Assembly: GCF_037203605.1 (NCBI RefSeq)
Contig: NZ_JBBDHC010000009.1
Coordinates: 1-64,000, forward strand
Reading direction: 5' to 3'
DNA: 64,000 bases
Origin: Denitratimonas tolerans
GTDB lineage: Bacteria > Pseudomonadota > Gammaproteobacteria > Xanthomonadales > Xanthomonadaceae
The position numbers were made by a program, and so were the translations under genes. A model generated the notes under the pieces. It was not told the origin of the DNA, made no database searches, and saw only the letters and a program-made list of their open reading frames with translations. How positions within the stretch are numbered: position 1 is the first letter of the stretch; each line of letters starts with the position of its first letter. This document shows positions 27,681 to 36,529 of the stretch, piece after piece.

Positions 27681-28907
27681 TCAGCGCGCCTGCGGACCGT
27701 CCGCTCGCCGGGCTTCGCGCTCCAGCGCGTCGAGAATCCTCTTTCCCGCCCGCCCGTCGGCCGGCGTCATCCGGAGGCGCTCCTGCTCGGCGACGATGGC
27801 GCGGCGGGTGCGGGTGCCGATCATGCCGTCGGCCTCGCCGATATCGTGGCCGCGCGCGATGAGCAGACGCTGCAGTCGCTCGCGCTCGTCGCGGCCGAGG
27901 CCGGGGTCGTCGGTGGGCCAGGCCGCGACCTGCGGCGGGTCGCCGCGCAGGCGGTCGGAAAGCAGCGCGATGGCCAGCGCATAGCTTTCCGCCGCGTTGT
28001 AGGAATAGATCGCGCTGTAGTTGCGCAAGGCGAGCCACGCCGGACCGGCCCTGCCGGCGGGAAGCAGCAGCGCGGCGCGCGCTTCGCTCTGCGGCAGCGG
28101 TGAGCCGTCGATGCGGGTCACGCCGCGCGCGCGCCAGTCGGACAGCGTGCGCGCGTTCTTGCGTCCCGCCAGCGAAGCGTCCAGTGCCTTCGGCACGCGC
28201 ACTTCGAATCCCCAGCGTTCGCCGCGCTTCCAGCCGGCGCGCTGGAGGTAGTTGGCCGTGGACGCCAGCGCATCGGGAACGCTTTTCACCAGATCGCGGC
28301 GGCCGTCACCGTCGAAATCCACCGCGATGCGCGCATAGGTGCCGGGCATGAACTGGGTGTGGCCGAAGGCACCGGCCCAGGAGCCGGTAAGTCCGTCGGG
28401 GGAAAGATCCCCGGCGTGCAGCAGCTTCACCAGCGCCAGGAACTCGCCGCGAAAGAACGCCTGCCGGCGTCCGGCGCAGGACAGCGTGGCCAGAGAAACC
28501 AGCAGCGGACGGTTTCCGGAAACCTGCCCGTAGTCGCTTTCCACGCCCCACACCGCGACCACGGTGTGACGGTCCACGCCATAGGCCGCCTCCACCCGCG
28601 CCAGCACCGCGGCGTGGTGCGCCAGCATCTCGCGTCCCTGCGCGACGCGGCGCGCGTCCACCAGCGCGGCGAGATAGTCCCAGATCGGCGTGGTGAACTC
28701 CGGCTGTGCGTCCAGCAGCGTCAGCACCGAGGCATCGGGTGCGAGGCCGTCGGTGAATCGATCGAAGGCCGCGCCGGGCACGCCCGCATTCGCCGCCTGG
28801 GCGCGCAGGCCGGCAAGGCAGCGGGCGAAGTCGGCATCCGCGGCCGCCGCGCCGCCGATTGATGCGAGCAGCAGCAGGAGTGCCAGTACGGGACGCGGTG
28901 AGATCAT
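27681..28907 (-). CDS. MltB-type lytic murein transglycosylase with peptidoglycan-binding domain
   Basis: 408 residues. Signal peptide MISPRPVLALLLLLASIGGAAA, with no lipobox, so probably a soluble periplasmic enzyme. The SLT_2 catalytic domain covers about 28-320: catalytic Glu123 in WGVESDYG, GAFGHTQFMPGTY and NYSAIYSYNAAESYALA. The C-terminal peptidoglycan-binding domain is at about 345-400 (LQRLLIARGHDIGEADGMIGTRTRRAI). It cleaves the MurNAc-GlcNAc bond to leave 1,6-anhydro ends. Monocistronic, convergent with the porin gene. Confidence 0.92.
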   Translation of the reverse strand: MISPRPVLALLLLLASIGGAAAADADFARCLAGLRAQAANAGVPGAAFDRFTDGLAPDASVLTLLDAQPEFTTPIWDYLAALVDARRVAQGREMLAHHAAVLARVEAAYGVDRHTVVAVWGVESDYGQVSGNRPLLVSLATLSCAGRRQAFFRGEFLALVKLLHAGDLSPDGLTGSWAGAFGHTQFMPGTYARIAVDFDGDGRRDLVKSVPDALASTANYLQRAGWKRGERWGFEVRVPKALDASLAGRKNARTLSDWRARGVTRIDGSPLPQSEARAALLLPAGRAGPAWLALRNYSAIYSYNAAESYALAIALLSDRLRGDPPQVAAWPTDDPGLGRDERERLQRLLIARGHDIGEADGMIGTRTRRAIVAEQERLRMTPADGRAGKRILDALEREARRADGPQAR

Positions 28908-29022
28908 CTGAAAATCCGTTGCCGGGCTGGATGCGCCGTTTCGCCATCATTCCAGCACACCCGCGCCGTCGTCCGGAAAAATCCGCGCGGTTTTTCGAAA
29001 GCCCTCGTGCTTCCCGGTGGCG

Positions 29023-32000
29023 TCAGTGGAAGTCCCGGCTGCGCACGTCCAGCTCCGCCAGCCACGGGCTCAGGTCGACGAGGTTCCGGGCGATCAGGTG
29101 GCGCACGCCGTCCTTTGACTCCAGGCGCCCGTCCACCTGCAGCAGCTGCGCCTCCACCAGGGGCCGGCGCTGGCGCTCGGCGAGGTTGCGCCAGACCACG
29201 GCATTGATCAGCCCGAATTCGTCCTCCAGGGTGAGGAAGGTGACGCCGCTGGCGGTGGCGGGGCGCTGACGGCAGGTGACCAGGCCCGCGGCGCGGACGA
29301 ATTCGCGGCTTTGCATCAGGCCCAGCTCGCGTGAACTCTTGCAGCGCCGCCGCGCCAGGCGCGCGCGCAGCAGGGCCAGCGGATGGGCTCCCAGGGTGGT
29401 GCCAAGGCTGGCGTAGTCGGCCTTGAGGTCCTCCACCCGGTCGGGCGGGGGCAGGGCGATGCGCGGCTCGGGCGCGGCAGCGCCTTCCAGCAGCGGGCGG
29501 TGCGCCTCCAGGCCGGCAACCGCCCAGCGCGCGCGGTGGCGGTGCCCGGCCAGACCGCGCAGGGCGCCGGCGTCGGCGAGCAGCGCCTGCGGGCTCTTTT
29601 CCGCCCCGCTCCCGTGCGGCAGGGCGGCGCGGCGGCAGAGGTCGTCGAGGTCGGTGAAGGGGCGATCGCTGCGCGCCGCGGCGATGTGTCGCGCGACGGC
29701 TTCAGGCAGGCCGTGCACCATCGACAGCCCCATGCGGATGGCCCAGCCGCCGCGCCCGTCGGGTTCCAGCGTGCTTTCCCAGTCGCTGGCACGCACGTCC
29801 ACCGGGCGCACGGCGACGCCGTGGCGGCGCGCGTCCTGGAGGATCTGGTCGGGGCTGTAGAAGCCCATCGGCTGGCTGTTGAGCAGGGCGCAGGCGAAGG
29901 CTGCGGGGTGGTGGCACTTGAGCCAGGCGCTGGCCCAGGCCAGCAGGGCGAAGCTGGCCGAGTGCGATTCGGGAAATCCGTATTCGCCAAAGCCCGCGAT
30001 CTGCTCGAACAGGCGCTGCGCGAATCCCGCCTCGTAGCCGCGCGCGAGCATCCCGGCGATCAGCTTTTCGCGGTGCGGCTCCATGCCGCCGTGGCGCTTC
30101 CAGGCCGCCATCGCGCGGCGCAGCCGGTCCGCCTCGCCCGGGCTGTAGCCGGCCGCGACCACCGTCAGCTGCATCACCTGCTCCTGGAACAGCGGCACGC
30201 CCAGGGTGCGCTCGAACACCGCGCGCAGCGCCTCGGAGGGATAGCTCACCGGTTCCAGCCCGGCGCGCCGGCGCAGGTAGGGATGCACCATGTCGCCCTG
30301 GATCGGCCCGGGGCGCACGATGGCCAGCTCGATGACCAGATCGTAGAAGCAGCGCGGCTTCATGCGCGGCAGCATCGCCATCTGCGCGCGCGATTCGATC
30401 TGGAACACGCCGATCGTGTCGGCGCGGCTGATCATCTCCCAGGTCGGTGCGTCGTCGCCCGGAATGGCGGCCAGATCCAGCGCCAAGCCCTCGTGCCGGC
30501 GCAGCAGCTCGAAGCTGCGGCGCAGGGCGCTGAGCATGCCCAGCGCCAGCACGTCCACCTTCATCAGGCCCAGCGCGTCGAGGTCGTCCTTGTCCCACTG
30601 CACCACGGTGCGCCCGTCCATGGCGGCGTTTTCCACCGGCACCAGGCTGGACAGCGGCGCGTCGGAAATGACGAAGCCGCCCGGGTGCTGGGACAGGTGG
30701 CGGGGAAAGCCGATCAGCGCGCTGGCCAGCACCAGGATGCGGTGCAGCAGCGGGCCGTCGGGGTCGAAACCCTGCTCGCGCAGGCGCTCGGCCGTCGGGA
30801 TCGCGCGGCTCCAGCGCCCGGCGCAGGCGGCGAGGCGGTCGGTTGCCTCGGGCGGCAGGCCCAGGGCGCGCGCCATGTCGCGCAGGGCACCGGCGGCGTG
30901 ATAGGTGCTGGCCACCGCGGTGAGCGCGGCGCGCTCGCGCCCGTAGCGGGCGAACACGTACTGGATCACCTCCTCGCGCCGCTCGTGCTCGAAGTCCACG
31001 TCGATGTCGGGCGGCTCGTTGCGCTCGCGCGAGATGAAGCGCTCGAACAGCATGCCGATGCGGTCCGGGTCGATCTCGGTGATGCCCAGCGCGTAGCACA
31101 CCGCCGAGTTGGCGGCCGAGCCGCGCCCCTGGCACAGGATGCCGCGCTCGCGGGCGAAGCGGACCAGGTCGTGGACGGTGAGGAAGTAGCTCTCGTAGCC
31201 CAGCTCGGCGATCAGGGCCAGCTCCTTCTCGATCAGGCTCCGGCCCTTGGGCGTGACGCCCTCCGGCCAGCGCCTGCGGATGCCCTCCTCGACGAGCTGG
31301 CGCAGCCAGGCGGCGGGGCTCCAGCCGGCCGGCACCGCCTCGCGCGGGTACTGATAGCGCAGCTCGGAAAGATCGAAGCGGCAGCGCCGCGCGATGCGCA
31401 CCGATTCCTCCATCAGCGCCGCCGGGTAGCGCTCGGCCAGCTCGGCGCGCCGGCGCAGGTGGCGCTCACCGTTGGGAAACAGGTGCGCGCCGGCCTCGGC
31501 CACCGGGACGCCGTGGCGCAGGGCAGTGAGCGCATCTTGCAGGGCGCGCCGGCCACGCGCGTGCATGTGCACATCGCCGCAGGCCACCCGCGGCAGCTCC
31601 AGCGCCGCGCCCAGCGCCTCCAGCCGCATCAGGCGCGCGGCGTCGTCCGGGCCGCAGTGCAGTTCGACCGCGATCCACGTGCGCCCGGGAAAGCGCTCCG
31701 CCAGCCAGCGCCCCTGCGCCGCGTCGGGCCGCGGCCCGGGAATCCACAGCGCGAGCAGCCCTTCGGTGCCCGCATCGAAATCCTCGTGCAGCAGGCGGTA
31801 TTCGCCCTTGGGCGCGCGGCGGCGCGCGGCGGTGATCAGGGCGCACAGGCGCTGGTAGCCGGCGAGGCCTTCGGCCAGCAGGACGAATTTCGGGCCGTCC
31901 TCGATCTGCATTTCGGCGCCGATGATCAGGGCGATGCCCACCTCGCGCGCCGCCTGCCAGGCGCGCACCGCGCCGGCCAGGGTGCATTCGTCGGTGATGG

Positions 32001-32133
32001 CGAGGGCGGCGTAGCCCAGCCGCGCGGCGCGCTCGCACAGCTCGCGGGCGCTGGAGGCGCCGCGCCGGAAGCTGAAGTTCGACAGGCAGTGCAGCTCGGC
32101 GTAGGCCGGCGCATCGGGCGGGCCGGGACTCAT
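29023..32133 (-). CDS. dnaE2: Error-prone DNA polymerase, ImuC/DnaE2
   Basis: 1036 residues, normal for DnaE2. N-terminal PHP domain (YAELHCLSNFSFRRGASSARELCERA, ITDECTLAG), then the C-family polymerase core with LTVHDLVRFARERGILCQGRGSAANS and the acidic catalytic residues in PPDIDVDFEHERREEVIQY. A C-terminal helix-hairpin-helix and OB region follows. Performs SOS-induced mutagenic translesion synthesis with ImuA and ImuB. The start is the ATG overlapping the imuB stop by four bases; the frame is open 40 codons further up inside imuB but that is not conserved. Last gene of the lexA operon. Confidence 0.96.
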   Translation of the reverse strand: MSPGPPDAPAYAELHCLSNFSFRRGASSARELCERAARLGYAALAITDECTLAGAVRAWQAAREVGIALIIGAEMQIEDGPKFVLLAEGLAGYQRLCALITAARRRAPKGEYRLLHEDFDAGTEGLLALWIPGPRPDAAQGRWLAERFPGRTWIAVELHCGPDDAARLMRLEALGAALELPRVACGDVHMHARGRRALQDALTALRHGVPVAEAGAHLFPNGERHLRRRAELAERYPAALMEESVRIARRCRFDLSELRYQYPREAVPAGWSPAAWLRQLVEEGIRRRWPEGVTPKGRSLIEKELALIAELGYESYFLTVHDLVRFARERGILCQGRGSAANSAVCYALGITEIDPDRIGMLFERFISRERNEPPDIDVDFEHERREEVIQYVFARYGRERAALTAVASTYHAAGALRDMARALGLPPEATDRLAACAGRWSRAIPTAERLREQGFDPDGPLLHRILVLASALIGFPRHLSQHPGGFVISDAPLSSLVPVENAAMDGRTVVQWDKDDLDALGLMKVDVLALGMLSALRRSFELLRRHEGLALDLAAIPGDDAPTWEMISRADTIGVFQIESRAQMAMLPRMKPRCFYDLVIELAIVRPGPIQGDMVHPYLRRRAGLEPVSYPSEALRAVFERTLGVPLFQEQVMQLTVVAAGYSPGEADRLRRAMAAWKRHGGMEPHREKLIAGMLARGYEAGFAQRLFEQIAGFGEYGFPESHSASFALLAWASAWLKCHHPAAFACALLNSQPMGFYSPDQILQDARRHGVAVRPVDVRASDWESTLEPDGRGGWAIRMGLSMVHGLPEAVARHIAAARSDRPFTDLDDLCRRAALPHGSGAEKSPQALLADAGALRGLAGHRHRARWAVAGLEAHRPLLEGAAAPEPRIALPPPDRVEDLKADYASLGTTLGAHPLALLRARLARRRCKSSRELGLMQSREFVRAAGLVTCRQRPATASGVTFLTLEDEFGLINAVVWRNLAERQRRPLVEAQLLQVDGRLESKDGVRHLIARNLVDLSPWLAELDVRSRDFH

Positions 32134-33545
32134 GCGAACCAGCCGTGCAGATGCCAGGTGCCGTCGCCGCCGCGCTCGCGGTACACCCAGGCCTCGCGGC
32201 CGTCGCGGGTGAGCACGCGGTAGTAGTCGCGGCGCGCGTCGGCGCAGTCCCACCAGCCCGACTCGATGCGCTCCGGGCCGGCCAGCACGCGCGGCGCGCC
32301 GTACAGGGGCGGGGCTTCGCGCACCAGCCAGGCCGGGCGCGGGGCGTCGAGCGTCGGCGCGGGGGCCGGCGCATCGGATTCCCCCGGCGCGCTCGCGCGT
32401 TCGGGGCGGTGGTCGGCGCGCAGCGCCAGGCCCTGCACCGCGTCCTCGCCCAGCCGCGCGCGCAGGCGCTCGCGCAGGACCTCCCAGGGCACGGCCTGCT
32501 GCGGGCGCGGATCGAACAGGTCGCGGTGCTCCGGCGCAAAGGGCGGCAGGGATTCGGCGTGCAGCGCCAGCGCCTCCACGGGCGCGGGCACCGCGGCGCG
32601 CTCCAGCCGCCCGCGCGCCAGTTCGAACAGCAGCCCCGCCTCGCGCTCGGGCGCGAGCAGGCCCACCGGCACGCGCGTGGCCGGATGGTCCTCGTGCTCG
32701 AGAACCAGCTCGAACCGCTGCGCGCCGCCGTCGCGCGCGCCGAGGTAGAGCGCAAGATCGCCCGTCAGCCGGCGCAGCGGAAACAGCAGCGCCTGCGAGG
32801 ATTCGACCCGATGCGACAGCTCGACGCGCGCGGCGAAGCGCGGCGGCGGGCGGTAGAGCGGCAGCGCGATCTCGCGCTCGCCGTAGAGCGCGTCCAGGTG
32901 CTCCAGCAGGCGCGGCGGAAAGCGCCGCATCAGGGCGCTGCGCGGCAGCGCGCGCAGGGCGCCGAGCTGGCGCAGGCCCATGCGCGCGAGCGCCTGCACC
33001 ATGGGCTCGGGCAGGCCGCTGCGGGCCAGCGGCAGGGCGTCCAGGCGCGCGCGCAGCGCCGCGTCATCCGCGACCTGCGCGTCGTCCTCGATTCCCGCCA
33101 GCACCCGCGCCGCCAGCGGATTCGGCGCCAGCGCCAGGCGGTGGCGGAAGCCCAGCGCGGCCAGCTCCTCGCGCCAGCGCGGCGCGATCTCTTCCCAGCC
33201 GCCGAACAGGGCGCGGCTGCCGCCCACCTCCACCGCCAGCGCGCGCGGGCCGAAGGCGGCCACCTGCGAGCTGAAGCCATAGGCCCAGGCCGCCAGCAGG
33301 TCGCGCTGGCGCGCCTCTTCGCGCACGTCGCGCGGGCGAACCTGCAGCCGGCCGGCCAGCGCCTGCGCCACGCCCAGCGGCTGCCCCGGCTTCAATCCCA
33401 GCGCGCGGGCCCGATCGCAGGCATCGTGCAGCACGCGCCGCTGCGCGGGGCCGTCGACCAGCGCGAACGGAGCATCGTCCGGCCCGCCCGCGCGAAGGGC
33501 ACCGTCCAGCGCCAGATGCGGCAGCAGCACGCAGGCCCAGCGCAC
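32130..33545 (-). CDS. imuB: ImuB, inactive Y-family polymerase homologue
   Basis: 471 residues. Y-family polymerase fold (MRWACVLLPHLALDGAL ... RALAVEVGGSRALFGG), but the acidic catalytic residues of real Y polymerases are missing. ImuB bridges the beta clamp, ImuA and DnaE2. The place where homologues carry a clamp-binding QxxLF reads HRDLF at residues 340-344, followed by the conserved DPRP and WEVLRERLRARLGEDAV. The C-terminal tail ends in WHLHGWFA. Seven bases from imuA; overlaps dnaE2 by four. Confidence 0.93.
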   Translation of the reverse strand: MRWACVLLPHLALDGALRAGGPDDAPFALVDGPAQRRVLHDACDRARALGLKPGQPLGVAQALAGRLQVRPRDVREEARQRDLLAAWAYGFSSQVAAFGPRALAVEVGGSRALFGGWEEIAPRWREELAALGFRHRLALAPNPLAARVLAGIEDDAQVADDAALRARLDALPLARSGLPEPMVQALARMGLRQLGALRALPRSALMRRFPPRLLEHLDALYGEREIALPLYRPPPRFAARVELSHRVESSQALLFPLRRLTGDLALYLGARDGGAQRFELVLEHEDHPATRVPVGLLAPEREAGLLFELARGRLERAAVPAPVEALALHAESLPPFAPEHRDLFDPRPQQAVPWEVLRERLRARLGEDAVQGLALRADHRPERASAPGESDAPAPAPTLDAPRPAWLVREAPPLYGAPRVLAGPERIESGWWDCADARRDYYRVLTRDGREAWVYRERGGDGTWHLHGWFA

Positions 33546-33552
33546 GGGTGTC

Positions 33553-34218
33553 TCACTGCGCGAGCGAAATCGGCCGCGCCGGCACCGCGCCGCCGCGGCA
33601 CTTGAGCACGCGCAGCGCGTTGGGCTCGGGGCCGATGGCCAGGCGCAGCGCCGCCGGCGAGGGGTTGCGCTGCGCCGCGAGCGGACGCCAGGCGAAGGCG
33701 AGGCTGCGGCCGGTTTCCGCCGCCACCTGCAGCCTGCGCAGGGCGCGATCGTCGGCGCGATGGGGCCAGCACAGCACCGCGCCGCAGCTGCCCGAGCGCA
33801 GGCACTGCTCGGCGGCCCACAGCGCCTCGCGCGGATCGGTGGCCTGCACCAGCTGCAGCCGCGCCGGCTCCACGCCGGCGCTGCGCCAGGCCGGGGCGCA
33901 GGGAAGGTGCGGCGGTGCCACCAGCACCACGCGCTGGCCGGCCTGCGCCAGCCGCGCCAGCGCAGGCCAGGCCAGGCGGATTTCGCCCATGCCGTCGGCC
34001 GGATGCAGGATTTCGCTCAGCGCCGCCTGCGGCCAGCCGCCGCCCGGCAGCGCGGCGTCGAGCGCTGCGTGGCCGGTGGGAACGGCGTCGGCACGGGGGC
34101 GCGCGGGCGCGCCGCGTCCTTTCCACAGCCGGCGCCCGTCCAGCAGCGCTTCCAGCACCACGGGTGACGCGGCGTCATTGGCCGCGACAGCGAGTTCGAC
34201 CTGCCGGAGCGCGCCCAT
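33553..34218 (-). CDS. imuA: ImuA, RecA-like SOS mutagenesis accessory protein
   Basis: 221 residues. A RecA/SulA-like protein that works with ImuB and DnaE2 and modulates RecA. VPTGHAALDAALPGGGWPQAALSEIL and the degenerate RecA core (LVAPPHLPCAPAW) are typical; there is no intact Walker A, as usual for ImuA. It ends with a basic tail. The ATG lies one base after the lexA stop on the coding strand, so translation is coupled to lexA. Confidence 0.9.
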   Translation of the reverse strand: MGALRQVELAVAANDAASPVVLEALLDGRRLWKGRGAPARPRADAVPTGHAALDAALPGGGWPQAALSEILHPADGMGEIRLAWPALARLAQAGQRVVLVAPPHLPCAPAWRSAGVEPARLQLVQATDPREALWAAEQCLRSGSCGAVLCWPHRADDRALRRLQVAAETGRSLAFAWRPLAAQRNPSPAALRLAIGPEPNALRVLKCRGGAVPARPISLAQ

Positions 34219-34219
34219 C

Positions 34220-34828
<609 letters not shown>

Positions 34829-34831
34829 GGG

Positions 34832-34843
34832 ACACATTTGTAC
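34832..34843 (-). promoter_or_regulatory. Candidate LexA2 operator
   Basis: On the coding strand GTAC-AAAT-GTGT, 7 of 8 matches to GTAC-N4-GTGC, the site I recall for Pseudomonas LexA2. It lies immediately before the lexA start, where it would give autorepression of the whole imu operon. Confidence 0.6.
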
Positions 34844-34956
34844 TCTTTTCGGCGAGCGAACGCCAGAACCCCCGGCGCAGCGGGATGCCCTGTGGCACGG
34901 GTCGCCCGGGTGCGCCGTCGCTATAGTTTTCGCCCCATCCATCCGGAGCACGAACG

Positions 34957-36402
34957 GTGAACCACGCCGCGCACGATCCCGCCAGCCTGGAGCTTTCCCC
35001 CGAGCAGATGCGGACCATGGGACAGACCGTGGTGGAGCGCGCGGTGGCGCACCTGGCGGCGCTGGACCGCGCGCCATCCAACGGCGACTTCACCGACATC
35101 GAGGCGCTGTGCCGTGCGCTGCGCGAGGACGCGCCCGAAGACGGCGCGCCGCTGGAATCGCTGCTCGATCCGCTGTTCGAGGAGTGGATCCCGCGCTCGT
35201 TCGGCACGCCCGGTCCCGGCTACTTCGCCTACATCCCCGGCGGCGGGGTGTATCCGGCGGCGCTGGCCGACTTCATCGCCGACACCGCCAACCGCTACAC
35301 CGGCATCTGGCAGGCCGCGCCCGCGCTGGTGCAGCTGGAGGCCAACACCCTCGACTGGCTGCGCGACTGGATGCAGTTCCCGGAAACCGCGCGCGGGCTC
35401 TACACCCCGGGCGGCTCGATGGCGATGTTCAACGCCATCGCCGCGGCGCGCGAGGACCGCCTCGGCCACAACATCCGCGCCGGCACGCTGTATGTGTCCA
35501 CGCAGTCGCACCACTGCATCACCAAGGCCGCGCGTCTGGCCGGCGTCGCGCACGACCGCGTGCGCCAGGTCGCGGTGGATGGACGCTTCCGCATGCGCGT
35601 GGACGTGCTGAAAGCGGCCGTTGCCGAAGATCGCGCCGCCGGGCTCAGGCCCTTCATGGTGTTCTCCACCGCCGGCACCACCAACACCGGCGCGGTCGAT
35701 CCGCTGGAGGCCGTCGCCGACCTGTGCGCGCGCGAAGGCCTGTGGCACCACGTCGACGGGGCCTACGGCGCCTTCTTCCACATGGTTCCCGAACTGCGCC
35801 CGCTGCTGGCCGGGCTCCCGCGCGCCGACTCGCTCACCCTCGACCCGCACAAGGGGCTGTTTATGCCCTACGGCACCGGCGCGCTGCTGGTGCGCGACGG
35901 CGAGAAGCTGCGCGCGCTGCACTCGTCCGAGGCCGGCTATCTGCCCGACAACCAGAGCGAGTTCTACGACCCGGCGCAGTACGGACCGGATCTTTCGCGC
36001 GGCTTCCCCGGCCTGCGCGTGTGGCTCACCCTCAAGCTCTTCGGCACCGCGCGCTACCGCGCCGCGCTGGCGGAAAAGCGCGCGCTGGCGGTCTGGGCCG
36101 CGAACGAAGTGGCGAAAATCCCCGGCGTGGTGATGGACGCCGCGCCGCAGCTCTCCCTGTTCGCCTTCCACCTGGAGAGCCCTCGGCTCGACACGCTCGA
36201 AGCCCAGAACGCCGCCACCCGCGCCCTGATGGCGCGCGTCACCGCGCGCGGCCGGGTAATGGTGACCGGCGCGCAGGTCGGCGAGCGCTACCTGGGCCGG
36301 GTCTGCGTGCTCAGCTTCCGCTCGCGCCGCGCCCAGGTGGAAGCCTGCGTGGAGGATATCGCCGCTGAAGCGGCTGCGCTGCTGGCTGAAGCGGGGGGTT
36401 GA
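34957..36402 (+). CDS. Group II PLP-dependent decarboxylase family protein
   Basis: 481 residues, GTG start with GGAG seven bases upstream. Fold type I PLP enzyme of the aromatic/acidic amino-acid decarboxylase group: PGPGYFAYIPGGGVYPAALADFIADTANRYTG region, YTPGGSMAMFNAI, HVDGAYGAFF with the cofactor Asp, and the Schiff-base Lys299 in LDPHKGLF. The substrate (aromatic amino acid, glutamate, 2,4-diaminobutyrate or other) cannot be read from sequence. It is divergent from lexA with 128 bases between, so it could share SOS-region DNA but shows no operator of its own. Followed by the AT-richer island. Confidence 0.85.
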   Translation: MNHAAHDPASLELSPEQMRTMGQTVVERAVAHLAALDRAPSNGDFTDIEALCRALREDAPEDGAPLESLLDPLFEEWIPRSFGTPGPGYFAYIPGGGVYPAALADFIADTANRYTGIWQAAPALVQLEANTLDWLRDWMQFPETARGLYTPGGSMAMFNAIAAAREDRLGHNIRAGTLYVSTQSHHCITKAARLAGVAHDRVRQVAVDGRFRMRVDVLKAAVAEDRAAGLRPFMVFSTAGTTNTGAVDPLEAVADLCAREGLWHHVDGAYGAFFHMVPELRPLLAGLPRADSLTLDPHKGLFMPYGTGALLVRDGEKLRALHSSEAGYLPDNQSEFYDPAQYGPDLSRGFPGLRVWLTLKLFGTARYRAALAEKRALAVWAANEVAKIPGVVMDAAPQLSLFAFHLESPRLDTLEAQNAATRALMARVTARGRVMVTGAQVGERYLGRVCVLSFRSRRAQVEACVEDIAAEAAALLAEAGG

Positions 36403-36459
36403 GCGAAGATCGGAGTCTCACCAACCTCGTCGTCCTCTTGGTTCGGCGTTTGCCAGCGA

Positions 36460-36489
36460 TTGAGCGAGCTTTTCAAGGTTCCCTATACT
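36460..36489 (+). promoter_or_regulatory. Candidate promoter of the PLD-helicase gene
   Basis: TTGAGC, an 18-base spacer and TATACT, starting transcription about 35 bases before the ATG. A good sigma70 match, in the first AT-richer stretch of the island. Confidence 0.5.
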
Positions 36490-36529
36490 TCAGGCGTAGC
36501 GCGAGCCACCTTGCATATGAGAAAGGTCA

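Noticed and set aside
29383..32223. Long plus-strand open frame opposite dnaE2
   Set aside because: No domain; DnaE2 motifs on the minus strand explain the region.
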